Of a stretch of DNA of 64,000 bases, positions 35,820 through 46,387 are shown piece by piece. A program made the position numbers and the translations under genes. Position 1 is the first letter of the stretch; every line of letters starts with the position of its first letter. The DNA comes from Membranipora membranacea (Eukaryota; Bryozoa; Gymnolaemata; Cheilostomatida; Membraniporidae), in the NCBI GenBank assembly GCA_914767715.1, contig OU612074.1, forward strand, positions 2,619,501 through 2,683,500. Direction: 5' to 3'. The notes under the pieces are model-generated. The model was not told the origin of the DNA, did no database searches, and saw nothing but the letters and a program-made list of their open reading frames with translations.

Positions 35820-38030
35820 TTTTTGGTTCGATCCAGCTCTCAAGAGCCCACATTTCTAATAGAGGTGCAGCTCTCTCTCTCTTTCATTTGAGTCCGACCC
35901 CCTTCACTTCAGTATGGTCAGACTCCATTTTTCTCCTCAGAGGTGCAGCCCTCTCTTCAAGTTAATCACCGAGAAGGAACTGGTTTGAATCTTCAAAATA
36001 AATAATTTTGTTTCACTGGTTGGCCCGATCCCCTTCACTTCAGAATGATCAGATCTCAATTTTCTCCTTAGAGGTACAGCCTTGACCCCATTTTGTTCTT
36101 TTACCTATAAAAGTGATGTTATGTTTATGGTCCAATCCCGTTTACTTCAGTCTGTTCAGACTTCACTTTTCTAATAGAGGAGCAGCCCTTCCTCTTTCAT
36201 TAAATCACCGAGGAGGGTCTGGCTTGAACCTATCAAATACATTTGTTTCACTGGTTGTCCCGTTTCACTTTAGTATGATCAGACTCCACTATTCTCCGTG
36301 AAAGGGCAACCCTCGTACTTCATTTGTTCACCTAGGAAGAACTAGTTTGAAATTCTCGAAAAGAATAATTTTGTTTCACTGCTTGGTCCGTTTCACTTCA
36401 GAACGATCAGACTTCACTTTTCCACTAGAGGAGCAGCCCTCTTCCCGTTTTATCTTGTACCAGTAAAAGTTGTGTATTGTTTTTGGTCCGATCCCGTTCA
36501 CTTCAGAATGATCAGACTTCACTTTTCCACCAGAGGAGCAGCCCTCTTCCCATTTTATCTTGTACCAGTAAAAGTTGTGTATTGGTTTTGGTCGGATCCC
36601 CTTCTCACTTCAGAATGATCAGACTTCACTTTTCCGCTTGTGGAGCAGCCCTCTTCCCGTTTTATCTTTTACCCGTATAAGTCAAGAATTGTTTTGGTCC
36701 GATCCCCTTCACTTCAGAATGATCAGACTTCACTTTTCTCCTTAGAGGAGCAGCCCTCTCCCCATTTTATCTTGTACCAGTAAAAGCTTTGTATTTTTTT
36801 TGGTCCGATCCCGTTCACTTCAGAATGATCAGATTTCACTTTTCTCCTTAGAGGAGCAGCCCTCTCCCCATTTTATCTTGTACCAGTAAAAGCTTTGTAT
36901 TGTTTTTGGTCCGATCCCGTTCACTTCAGAATGATCAGACCTGAATTTTCTCCTTAGAGGTGCAGCCCTTTCTCTTTCATTTATTCACCTTGGAGGAACT
37001 GGTTTGAATCTTCAAAACAAATAATTTTGTTTCACTGGTTGATCCCCTTCACCTCACAATGATCAGAATTCACTTTTCTCCTTAGAGAAGCAGCCCTCTC
37101 CCCATTTTATCTTGTACCAGTAAAAGCTTTGTATTGGTTTTGGTCGGATCCCCTTCTCACTTCAGAATGATCAGACTTCACTTTTCCGCTTGTGGAGCAG
37201 CCCTCTTCCCGTTTTATCTTTTACCCGCATAAGCCAAGAATTGTTTTGGTCCGATCCCCTTCACTTCAGAATGATCAGACTTCACTTTTCTCCTTAGAGG
37301 AGCAGCCCTCTCCCCATTTTATCTTGTACCAGTAAAAGCTTTGTATTTTTTTTGGTCCGATCCCGTTCACTTCAGAATGATCAGACTTCACTTTTCTCCT
37401 TAGAGGAGCAGCCCTCTCCCCATTTTATCTTGTACCAGTAACAGCTTTGTATTGTTTTTGGTCCGATCCCGTTCACTTCAGAATGATCAGACCTGACTTT
37501 TCTCCTTAGAGGTGCAGCCCTTTCTCCTTCATTTATTCACCTTGGAGGAACTGGTTTGAATCTTCGAAACAAATAATTTTGTTTCACTGGTCGATCCCCT
37601 TCTCACTTCAGAATGATCAGACTTCACTTTTCCACTAGAGGAGCAGCCCTCTTCCTTTTTTATCTTGTACCAGTAACAGTTGTGTATTGTTTTTGGTCCT
37701 ATCCCCTCCTCACTCCAGAATGATCAGACTTCACTTTTCCGCTAGTGGAGCAGCCCTTTTTCCATTTTATCTTGTACCAGTACCAGTAACAGTTGTGTAT
37801 TGTTTTTGGTCCGATCCCCTTCACTTCAGAATGACCAGAATTCACTTTTCTCCTTAGAGAAGCAGCCCTCTCCCCATTTTATCTTGTACCAGTAAAAGCT
37901 TTGTATTGTTTTTGGTCCGATCCCGTTCACTTCAGAATGATCAGACTTCACTTTTCCACTAGAGGAGCAGCCCTCTTCCTGTAAAAGTCACGGCGTATTG
38001 TTTTAGGTCCGATCCCGTTCTGTTTGGGAC
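35820..38030. repeat. Satellite array, about 105-bp unit, about 20 units
   Basis: Recurring landmarks are GGTCCGATCCC, TTCACTTCAGAATGATCAGA, GAGGAGCAGCCCTC and TTTTATCTTGTACCAGTAA, with starts near 36485, 36590, 36700, 36801, 36908, 37142 and 37247, a spacing of about 100-110 bp. Units before 36400 are more diverged. On the minus strand the unit encodes EGCSSSGKVKSDHSEVNG, matching EGCSSSGIVRSDQ of the neighbouring LINE fragment. The array thus seems to have grown from the LINE end. The same array begins again at about 63958 and runs off the window. Confidence 0.9.
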
Positions 38031-38347
38031 CTTATAATTTTTCAAATATTTTAGTTATGGTAGTAATGATAATAAAGAGATAAAGAATGATAATATAATA
38101 ATGATAATAAGTCTCAATTATATAATATAAAAATCCGCTGATATAGTACTGATATTTGGTAAGTGGTTTGATCTTCAGACATCCAATATGTCATGGTGTA
38201 TAATAGAGTCGAACAATATAGGCTTCATAGATTGACATACAAGGCAGAATTTCTCTTTGATTGTAGCTACCTGACCAAAAACAGAAGAACGTTCACGTAG
38301 GCACTGACCAATCAGAACCCTTTCTCAGGAGACTGGTATTGCGGCAG

Positions 38348-41300
38348 GTTCAAGTCACAGCCCCATCAGCAACTATCACAGATAGAAATAGCACTGAAGA
38401 CGCAAATAAACAGTTCAGCTTCACGACACATTCGGTAAGTATATAACATGTATTGAGTATTTGGTAAGTTCTCTTCTTACTGTGAAAGCTCTTTGAACAC
38501 AAACACTGCCTGAGTCCTTTTGATTTGGGTAGTAATTTTGCAGGGCCCATTCAAGGTGCCAGGCATACTTTCAGATGTGTCAACACTAGATAAACGTTTA
38601 TCTTTCCTTTGTTTCCAAAACATGTGCTTAACCATGGCTAGTAAAACTTGCTATTCTCTCGTTATTTTCATTCAACAGGACTTCTTTGACCAACCAGTAC
38701 CAGAGAACAGTGCTACTTACATATCTCTACTAGTTGCCGGAGCAGTTGTCGTTGCAGCCTTTATAGCTTTCATCATCATCTATGCCTGCAAACCCCAGTG
38801 GCTAAAGTGGCTTCCGTGTATCGACCGGTGAGTATAAGCCCAAATAATCAGGATCAGAGGAACTAGGCCAAACATGACAATGTCTCAGGACCTTGTAGCA
38901 TGCTTGTAGAAACAATCAGAAAAGGGACTGCCATCATAATTATAATATATATCAGAATTATATATTTATGATATATTCTGTGTATCCTATCACTGACATC
39001 AGTCCCAGAATTATGACGCATCAATCTCAATAATTAATGTCTCTTCACTTTTCGTTGCTGCAGGTTAAATGAAAATAAGATTAGTCCTCTACAAGAAGAC
39101 ATGCCTGATGGTGATGAGATCTTGAGGCTGGTTTGGCTTCTACTGTTCATGAAGTGAAAGAAATCATAGTCAAAGAAAAGGAGAGACGACTGTGAGTCAA
39201 CTATCACTATCCAGTATCTTTGGCAATGATCTGTATAATTTGTTGTTTGACTGAAAAATTGAATGAATTGTTTTATACTGTTGAATGGCAGCCATACATA
39301 CATGGGCGTGAAAGTTCTATGAAAATCAAATGGCGAATTAATATCAACCCATGCCACTTTTTCTTTTTTGTGTGTGCGATGTTCAGGGTCTATGCGTTTA
39401 GCCCCAACACGGCAAACGCTCCCTCAATGAATAAACTGTAATGGCTAAATTTGTTTGTAGCTCACTAGGGCCTATAGAGACAGGAACACTCCGCAAACCT
39501 TCCTTGTAAGTCACATTTCTTGTTAGAATATAACTATTAGGTCATACGGGTGTTGGATCATAATCGGTTTGCCCATCAATAGCGTGTTTACCAAGTATTT
39601 GGTTTTCACACTGACATTTAGACTACACCATTAGCGTGTGAATTTTAGGCCTTAAGAGTCAATTTCTAACAATTAATCGTGATAGCTATCCCAGTAGGAC
39701 TCCTACGGCACCAGTCACCTGGCAGTGAAAAGCAAGCACGCGAACCAATTGTGTCAACACACCATCCCAAAAAGAATAGGTTGTTCATTACTCAGAGTCG
39801 TGCATCTATCAGTTACAATCCTGGTATACCAGTTTCTAGGTTATCTTACCATGCTGTGAATAGTTGCTCAATGTTTCCAGGTCAGAGGGAGGTCAACCAG
39901 TTATCTCAGTCAGCAAACTTATATCTGCGAACATTGAGCGCGAGATGACAAGGTAAGTGAGCAGATAACTCTACAGATCAGAAAGTGACTGGCCAACCAG
40001 ATCAGATAATCTATTCATGTAGTTGATGTCATAGCAACTAACTGATTGTTTTACAAAATTGCGAATGGCAGCAATAACTGGGACTGATCGCTATCAGTAT
40101 TATCTATTTTTATCATTTTGATTTTAATTCTAGACGAAAAAATCTAGCTGCTGCAATGGCACCGGCACAAGGTTCAGACTTCTGGTGAGTTAAGTGTGAT
40201 ATGTAATAACACTAGTCTGGCCTCTCAGACTAAAAGATCGATAGCCTACTGCAGTTAAATCAGGTTAATCTTATTTCTCCTAGTGGTAAAAATGCATAAG
40301 CATTAATATTGCACAGACAAATGTAATCCAAACCTGCGGATTTAGGGGGTAATTGTACAAACTGTTAATCATAATAATATGGGAAAGAAAAACTCATCAT
40401 CCTTACTCTTCATAGACTGCTAACTTAGCGACTGACAGATTGTATAGTAGGCTATTTAACGAGACATGATTTCCTTGGTTCGTTAAAGGCGGTAAACAAT
40501 TTGTGGATATAGTGGGATTTCATCGCTTTTGCTTTTGTCCCGCTTCGCAGCCTCTCTTTGTCCGCCTGGTAGATAACGACTTGGTTATATATAACTTTCT
40601 AATATCAGAGTGTCCAGAATTTGAACCTACAACTCTCTGTTTGAGAAGCTCAAATCATAACCAACATCACCCTGTCACCTACACCACCCTGTCACCTACA
40701 CCACCCTGTCACCTACACCACCCTGTCACCTACACCACCCTGCCACCTACACCACCCTACCACCTACACCACCCTACCACCTACACCACCCTACCACCTA
40801 CACCACCCTACCACCTACACCAGCCTGCCACCTACACCACCCTGCCACATACACCACCCTGTCACATACACCACCCTGTCACCTACACCACCCTACCACC
40901 TACACCACCCTGTCACATACACCACCCTGCTACCTACACCACCCTGTCACCTACACCGCCCTGCTACCTACACCACCCTGCCACCTACACCACCCTACCA
41001 CCTACACCACCCTACCACCTACACCACCCTACCACCTACACCACCCTGTCACATACACCACCCTGCTACCTACACCACCCTGCCACCTACACCACCCTGC
41101 CACCTACACCACCCTGTCACCTACACCACCCTGTCACCTACACCACCCTGTCACCTACACCACCCTACCACCTACACCACCCTACCACCTACACCACCCT
41201 GTCACATACACCACCCTGCCACCTACACCACCCTGTCAACTACACCGCCCTGCTACCTACACCACCCTACCACCTACACCACCCTGCTACCTACACCACC

Positions 41301-44285
41301 CTGTCACATACACCACCCTGTCAATTACACCACCCTGTCACCTACACCACCCTGCCACCTACACCACCCTGTCAACTACACCGCCCTGCTACCTACACCA
41401 CCCTACCACCTACACCACCCTGCTACCTACACCACCCTGTCACATACACCACCCTGTCAATTACACCACCCTGTCACCTACACCACCCTGTCACCTACAC
41501 CACCCTGTCACATACACCACCCTGTCAATTACACCACCCTGTCACCTACACCACCCTGCCACCTACACCACCCTGTCAACTACACCGCCCTGCTACCTAC
41601 ACCACCCTACCACCTACACCACCCTGCTACCTACACCACCCTGTCACCTACACCACCCTGTCACCTACACCACCCTACCACCTACACCACCCTACCACCT
41701 ACACCACCCTGTCACATACACCACCCTGCTACCTACACCACCCTGCCACCTACACCACCCTGCCACCTACACCACCCTGTCACCTACACCACCCTGTCAC
41801 CTACACCACCCTGTCACCTACACCACCCTACCACCTACACCACCCTGTCACCTACACCACCCTGTCACATACACCACCCTGCTACCTACACCACCCTGCC
41901 ACCTACACCACCCTGCCACCTACACCACCCTGTCACCTACACCACCCTACCACCTACACCACCCTGTCACATACACCACCCTGCCACCTACACCACCCTG
42001 TCAACTACACCGCCCTGCTACCTACACCACCCTACCACCTACACCACCCTGCTACCTACACCACCTTGCCACCTACACCACCCTGTCACATACCTCGCCC
42101 TGCCACCTACACCATCATGCCACCTACATCATCCTGCCTCCCACACCGCCCTGCCTCCCACAACGAAACCTATAGGAGTTTAATTTAGCCAGAGTTCAAT
42201 TTCTAGACCTAACTGGACCTGGTACTTAATTTCACTAGTACTAAATTTCACTAGTAGGCTTACTAGTGAAAATTAAAAAAGAATGTCCAAGCTTGGATTC
42301 GAACCTAGTGCATAAACCTCCATCTGACCGCAAGGCAGACACTTAGACCACTACACCACGCTAGCTTGCATGCTTATGCATTCCTGTATGATTGTACGTT
42401 ATTTATGAAATTATGGTCAGTGAGTATAATTCAAGATACACTAAATTTCGCACCCTAGGCAACAATGAATCCTAAATGCCGATGAAAACTAAACTCCTAT
42501 AGGGTATTATGATATGGATTATTTGTTGTGTATTTTAATTGTAATTATCTTTGATTTGTATTTGAAGGCGACATCAGGTGAAAAGTCTATTGGACAGCAG
42601 GAAAGTCAGGTCTGATCATTCTGAAGTGAAAGGGAGACTTGGTAAGATTTGAATAAGAGAGCGGTTAGTCTAGATAGAAAAGAAAGGTTGAGGACTAGCT
42701 GAGCAGCGAGTTACCTGGTCGGTCTTGACATGCTGCATCACTTTGGTTGCCTTTCCACAATCAAAATAAAAATGATGCCAAGACAGCCAACGGTGAACTC
42801 ATTAGCTTAATGTATCATAGACAGGGATGGACCGAGAACCTAATTGTCGGCAGTGTTTGAATTTCCACGCTCCACTTTATATAACCACCATGTTTTATCA
42901 CTCTGCTGCCATCCAGTTATGAGATTAGGCACAAACAAAGATTTGGTGTAAAAACAAAATTATAGGGGAAATCCCCAAAGCCGTTACATCAACAATCGGT
43001 ATCCCTTCTAGGTCACATGACAAATTGGGTTGAATTGAAAAGCATTAGAACCACTGATATATATTCATGGGTTACAGGGACACATCTGATCCTGAACAAA
43101 CATATGGCAATTTATGTACAGTTGTTAGCAACATTTTCTCACCTTTGATTAGTACAAAAGTAAAGTAATGCTAGAGCTGACCCCTTGTTAATTCTCTCAG
43201 GTCACCCTGCCAGCAAAGCTGTCTTCAATTTCTTCGGGAATAATAGAGCAGTCTTCAATTTTAAAACTGTCATCTTCCGAAAAAAAACTTGAAAACAACC
43301 AATTTTGCCTCGGAAACTGGGAAATCTTCTCTTCGGGTTTCTGTTGTTATTTCATAAGCCAAACAACGAATACATTGGTTTTAGCAAACAGCATGGTTAC
43401 ATTTGATTACACCAGCAGTTCTTGCTCAATTACTGAGTGAGCGATTAGATAGGTACCTCACACTTTGTTGTTACACATGTTATATTTTGACTGATATTTT
43501 ATATTTTTATATCAGGTTCAGGATCACCAGCTACTGGATCTGTAAGTCTCAGTTCACTGACTGACCCGCCCAATACACGCACAATAAAGACTAAAAGGAA
43601 ACATAATTCTCCCCACAAGCAGATCCAGCTTGATCTTCCTCAAACTAAGAACAATGACGTACCTGGTGTTCAAGACACCCCTATCTATCCAGTCCGAGTT
43701 ACATATGAACGCAGGAAGTACGTAAGAATGTGAATGAGCTGCCTTTGTGGTGTTGGACTTTAACACCAAGTAACGCTTCCTTACTAGGCTTGTTTCTAAT
43801 ACGATGCCAACTTGGCAAGACGAGCATCAATCTTGCACACCTTTAGTGATCATGCACGGAAAACAACATCAATGCAGTGCGCTACAAATAGCCAGCAAGC
43901 GAAATATTACAATTTAATAATTGGCTTGTTTTGTACTCTGCCTATTATTTTATCAATTTAGTCTGAATTCGAAGTTGCTCCCCTCTCGCCGTGACCTACC
44001 AACAAGTAGTATTGGAGCGAACTAAAATACAGCCAAGCTGGATCAGACCTGATCTTTGTAGGTATTGTAGTGTAATGTGATGGTCAAGCTAGATAGAACA
44101 TTACATCTATTGGTACTTTTTTACCCGTTTTATTCCTTTTTTCCAGGCGCAAAACAAAAATCACTCCAGATGGTACTTATTATACTGTATCGACTCCTGC
44201 TCCCCGCAAACCCAAACCACCGGTACCAGATACTCTCCCTCAACAATTAATAAGCTATACTCTGCCTGGTATGGTTGAAACATGA
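38348..44285 (+). CDS. Single-pass membrane protein, 3' exons (probable continuation of 33449 gene)
   Basis: Exons: 38348-38434, 38679-38827, 39064-39191, 40134-40184, 42568-42641, 43516-43717, 44147-44285 (TGA). The second contains a strong transmembrane helix (ISLLVAGAVVVAAFIAFIII) followed by CKPQWLKW. The tail is basic and proline-rich (TPAPRKPKPPVPDTLPQQ), consistent with a cytoplasmic domain. Phases fit (0,2,2,2,1,2) provided the third exon is read with a one-base frame change near 39120. As written it stops at 39157-39159. The donor of the sixth exon is GTACGT. Exon 42568-42641 carries satellite-like sequence but is needed to keep the frame. Upstream extracellular exons are unresolved. 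No family recognised. Confidence 0.55.
40660..42160 (+). repeat. 17-bp minisatellite, roughly 88 units
   Basis: Unit CACCTACACCACCCTGT with point variants (TACC, CCAC, CACATA, CAACTA, CGCCC). Because 17 is not a multiple of 3 and the unit lacks stops, the array creates a 561-codon open frame with a 17-residue period (40503-42188). It lies in the intron between exons 40134-40184 and 42568-42641. There is a higher-order period: a 12-unit block (204 bp) recurs around 41305-41640. The strand is strongly C-rich, so the complement carries regularly spaced GGG/GG tracts. Confidence 0.95.
42169..42503. mobile_element. 335-bp terminal-inverted-repeat element carrying a tRNA-like sequence
   Basis: Perfect 14-bp inverted termini CCTATAGGAGTTTA (42169-42182) and complement (42490-42503). 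No clear target duplication beyond a possible TA. It is non-coding and abuts the end of the minisatellite. The tRNA-like segment at 42285-42366 lies inside on the minus strand. Confidence 0.7.
42285..42366 (-). tRNA. tRNA-like sequence or tRNA pseudogene
   Basis: On the minus strand an A box TGGTGTAGTGG and a perfect B box GGTTCGAATCC have normal spacing, with a long variable-arm-like stretch between. The T stem pairs 4 of 5. A possible anticodon stem-loop gives TGC. The acceptor stem pairs poorly, so I read it as a degenerate tRNA or the head of a tRNA-derived SINE rather than a working tRNA gene. Confidence 0.45.
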
Positions 44286-44513
44286 GAGAGATCATCATGA
44301 ACTGTATATATGAATCATTGCAGTACGGTACAAAACAAAGCTCATCACAACTCTATATATATACTTATTAAGTTATTATCTCATTATTTTTTCTGATTTA
44401 CACATCAACCTTCCCCAATATATTATTTCTCACACTCAAAATAGATATATTTTATCCAGATGCGTTGATGCAGATGGTAGAATCCCCGTTTGTTGATTTG
44501 TGTCCTCATTCTC

Positions 44514-44519
44514 AATAAA
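44514..44519 (+). promoter_or_regulatory. Possible polyadenylation signal AATAAA
   Basis: Lies about 230 nt after the TGA of the membrane-protein gene (44283-44285), on the same strand. Confidence 0.45.
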
Positions 44520-45284
44520 TTACTGGTCACACAGTGTCACTCTCACAACAAAGAAAGCTTGTTTTTACAGGGATGCCATTTTTGCAATTTCCAGCTTGCT
44601 TCACTCAGAAAAATGTTGAAGCTTTTTATTGCAAGGGAAACTCTGTTATCTTACCTCCACAGTACATAATATACCTTGTATATGCTTATTATATCACTAT
44701 TACTGATAATGTGCAGCTATTTAATATTATTGCCTAACCTACCACAGTTGTTAGGCTGTTCCTTCTAGGTCGAATAAACTACATGGACAATATCATTCAC
44801 AAAGCCAGGTAGAATGGCGCAATCCGGGACTCAGAGTGGTCCTCCAAGTTTGGAGTTCGTCCGCCGGTATCATCTGGTTTCTGGGTCTGTCAACTTGTCA
44901 AGTTTGGTTAATCCGCAATAATACCACTCATTGCAGCACGTTACAGAACCACGGTTAGAATTGAATGTCTAGAATGTCAGCAAATATAAATATTATTTTA
45001 TAATGGGCTTTGAAATATTTACGCACATAATGCGAAGTAGTTAAAATTTGGTCCTAATTTTTGTTCAAATGACGTATCTCGCGAGGTGAGCGATCTCTGG
45101 CCAGTGCGAGTGTATGTTTATATAGACGGAAGTTCTTCTGCTTACAACCAATTAAGATCAAAATCTTATTTTACAAATTAAAATTATAGGTACAGAAAAT
45201 GTAGTCACTCAATATCATAAAATAAGACATCAACACAAAATATTTCCTTGGTTATCAAATCTGTTTGAGGCAGATAAGTTTTAG

Positions 45285-45303
45285 CAAGGAGTTATACTCC
45301 TTG
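45285..45303. mobile_element. Very short palindromic insertion, 19 bp (first of a pair)
   Basis: CAAGGAGTTATACTCCTTG between two copies of GTTTTAG (45278-45284 and 45304-45310). Confidence 0.88.
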
Positions 45304-45310
45304 GTTTTAG

Positions 45311-45338
45311 CAAGGAGTTGTAGGTCTACAACTCCTTG
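45311..45338. mobile_element. Very short palindromic insertion, 28 bp (second of a pair)
   Basis: Perfect 14-bp arms (CAAGGAGTTGTAGG... and complement ending CTCCTTG), flanked by GTTTTAG at 45304-45310 and 45339-45345. The middle GTTTTAG is shared with the first insertion, so one inserted exactly at the duplicated target of the other. Confidence 0.9.
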
Positions 45339-46387
45339 GTTTTAGAGCTGCTATCTATACATCAAAAAGTATGGGACAACTCTTACTATAGCTGCTACAC
45401 TTTGTACAGGCGAATCAAATTACTTTTGTGCAGATTTGGTTTTAACAGCACAAGTTTTCACTATTATAATTAGAAAAAAGACAAAAATTCAAAAGTTTAT
45501 TTCTCCAAGAAAATCTGATCTCATTTGGCTTGACTGTGACTTCACTGTATGCAAGAGATAACTACCATTGTGTCATCAGGGAGGGTGTCCCTGGTGTCAT
45601 TGCTAATTATCAGTCAGGAAAAGAGGTCAGGCAATAAATTCTTTTGACTTTAATTGTCACATAGCTCTGCTTGCACTCTACTCTAGCCTGTCTTGTTAAT
45701 AAAGCCACTTTATTTTACAAAATAGTTGTGCTGTGCCTTTTACCAGTGGTTCCTACATATTGTAGCAGTTGGTGAAATGTGTAAACCCACAAATAAATGA
45801 GTGTAGCAAGAGTGGAGAACTGCTGGCTTCAGGACAGCTATCAAACAGTTCCCCCAAGTCCAACCATCATCACACATCCAACACATATTCAGACAAGCAA
45901 ACTTTGCCTGCCCTGCCCATTGCACTCCTTTGTTCCCCAAACAAAAGGCCTTTTGTTTTACAAGTCTGATAGTGGTCTTGGGACATGTCCGAAGCAAGGT
46001 TCCCAGCCAGACATCGTCCTATCCAACATCTACAGCACAACAGTCCTTTATTTTGTAAAGCTTTGATTGTCATCCGAGCACAACAACAAAGCTAGCCAAC
46101 CGTATGCACCATCTGTTAATGTATCTCCATCTTCAACCCAGAGAGGTGGTCGATCATGGATAGACCTTGGAATTAACAAAGAAGTATGCATTCTGGTAAC
46201 AAATTTTCAAGATTATGTTTGTTGATGCAATCATATGATATATATGAGTACATAACTCTTCTCAACACAAACAGGTATATTTAGCATTGAAGAATAACAC
46301 TGTGTTGTGTTGTGGCTCGTTAGATTTGAGCAGTTTATTATTACTTACAGGTTGAGGGTCTAATCTATTGCTACAATCTTTATAACT

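Larger units (their letters stand above)
33674..36000. repeat. Block shared with the right end of the window (about 61892-64000)
   Basis: Sequence from about 33216 to 36000 is collinear with about 61283-64000 at lower identity than the P450 duplication, with many small indels. It contains exons 2-3 of the membrane protein, the LINE C-terminal fragment and the start of the satellite. This older duplication gives a second, independent comparison for which insertions are recent. Confidence 0.9.
44520..46387. other. Intergenic, no gene recognised
   Basis: AT-rich. Short frames on both strands at 45740-46070 overlap each other and match nothing. It contains two adjacent short palindromic insertions (45285-45338). 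Confidence 0.5.

Noticed and set aside
40660-42160. CRISPR-like or phage-type repeat array
   Set aside because: There are no spacers; the units are contiguous, and the context is an animal genome with introns.
40503-42188. 561-aa open reading frame rich in His, Pro and Thr
   Set aside because: It is created by the stop-free 17-bp tandem repeat, whose period is not a multiple of three; it sits in an intron of a consistent splice model and has no domain.
45530-46070. Possible solo LTR plus gag start (AATAAA, then a region like a primer-binding site)
   Set aside because: No matching second LTR, no TG...CA borders with target duplication, and the short frames lack a zinc knuckle or other gag feature.
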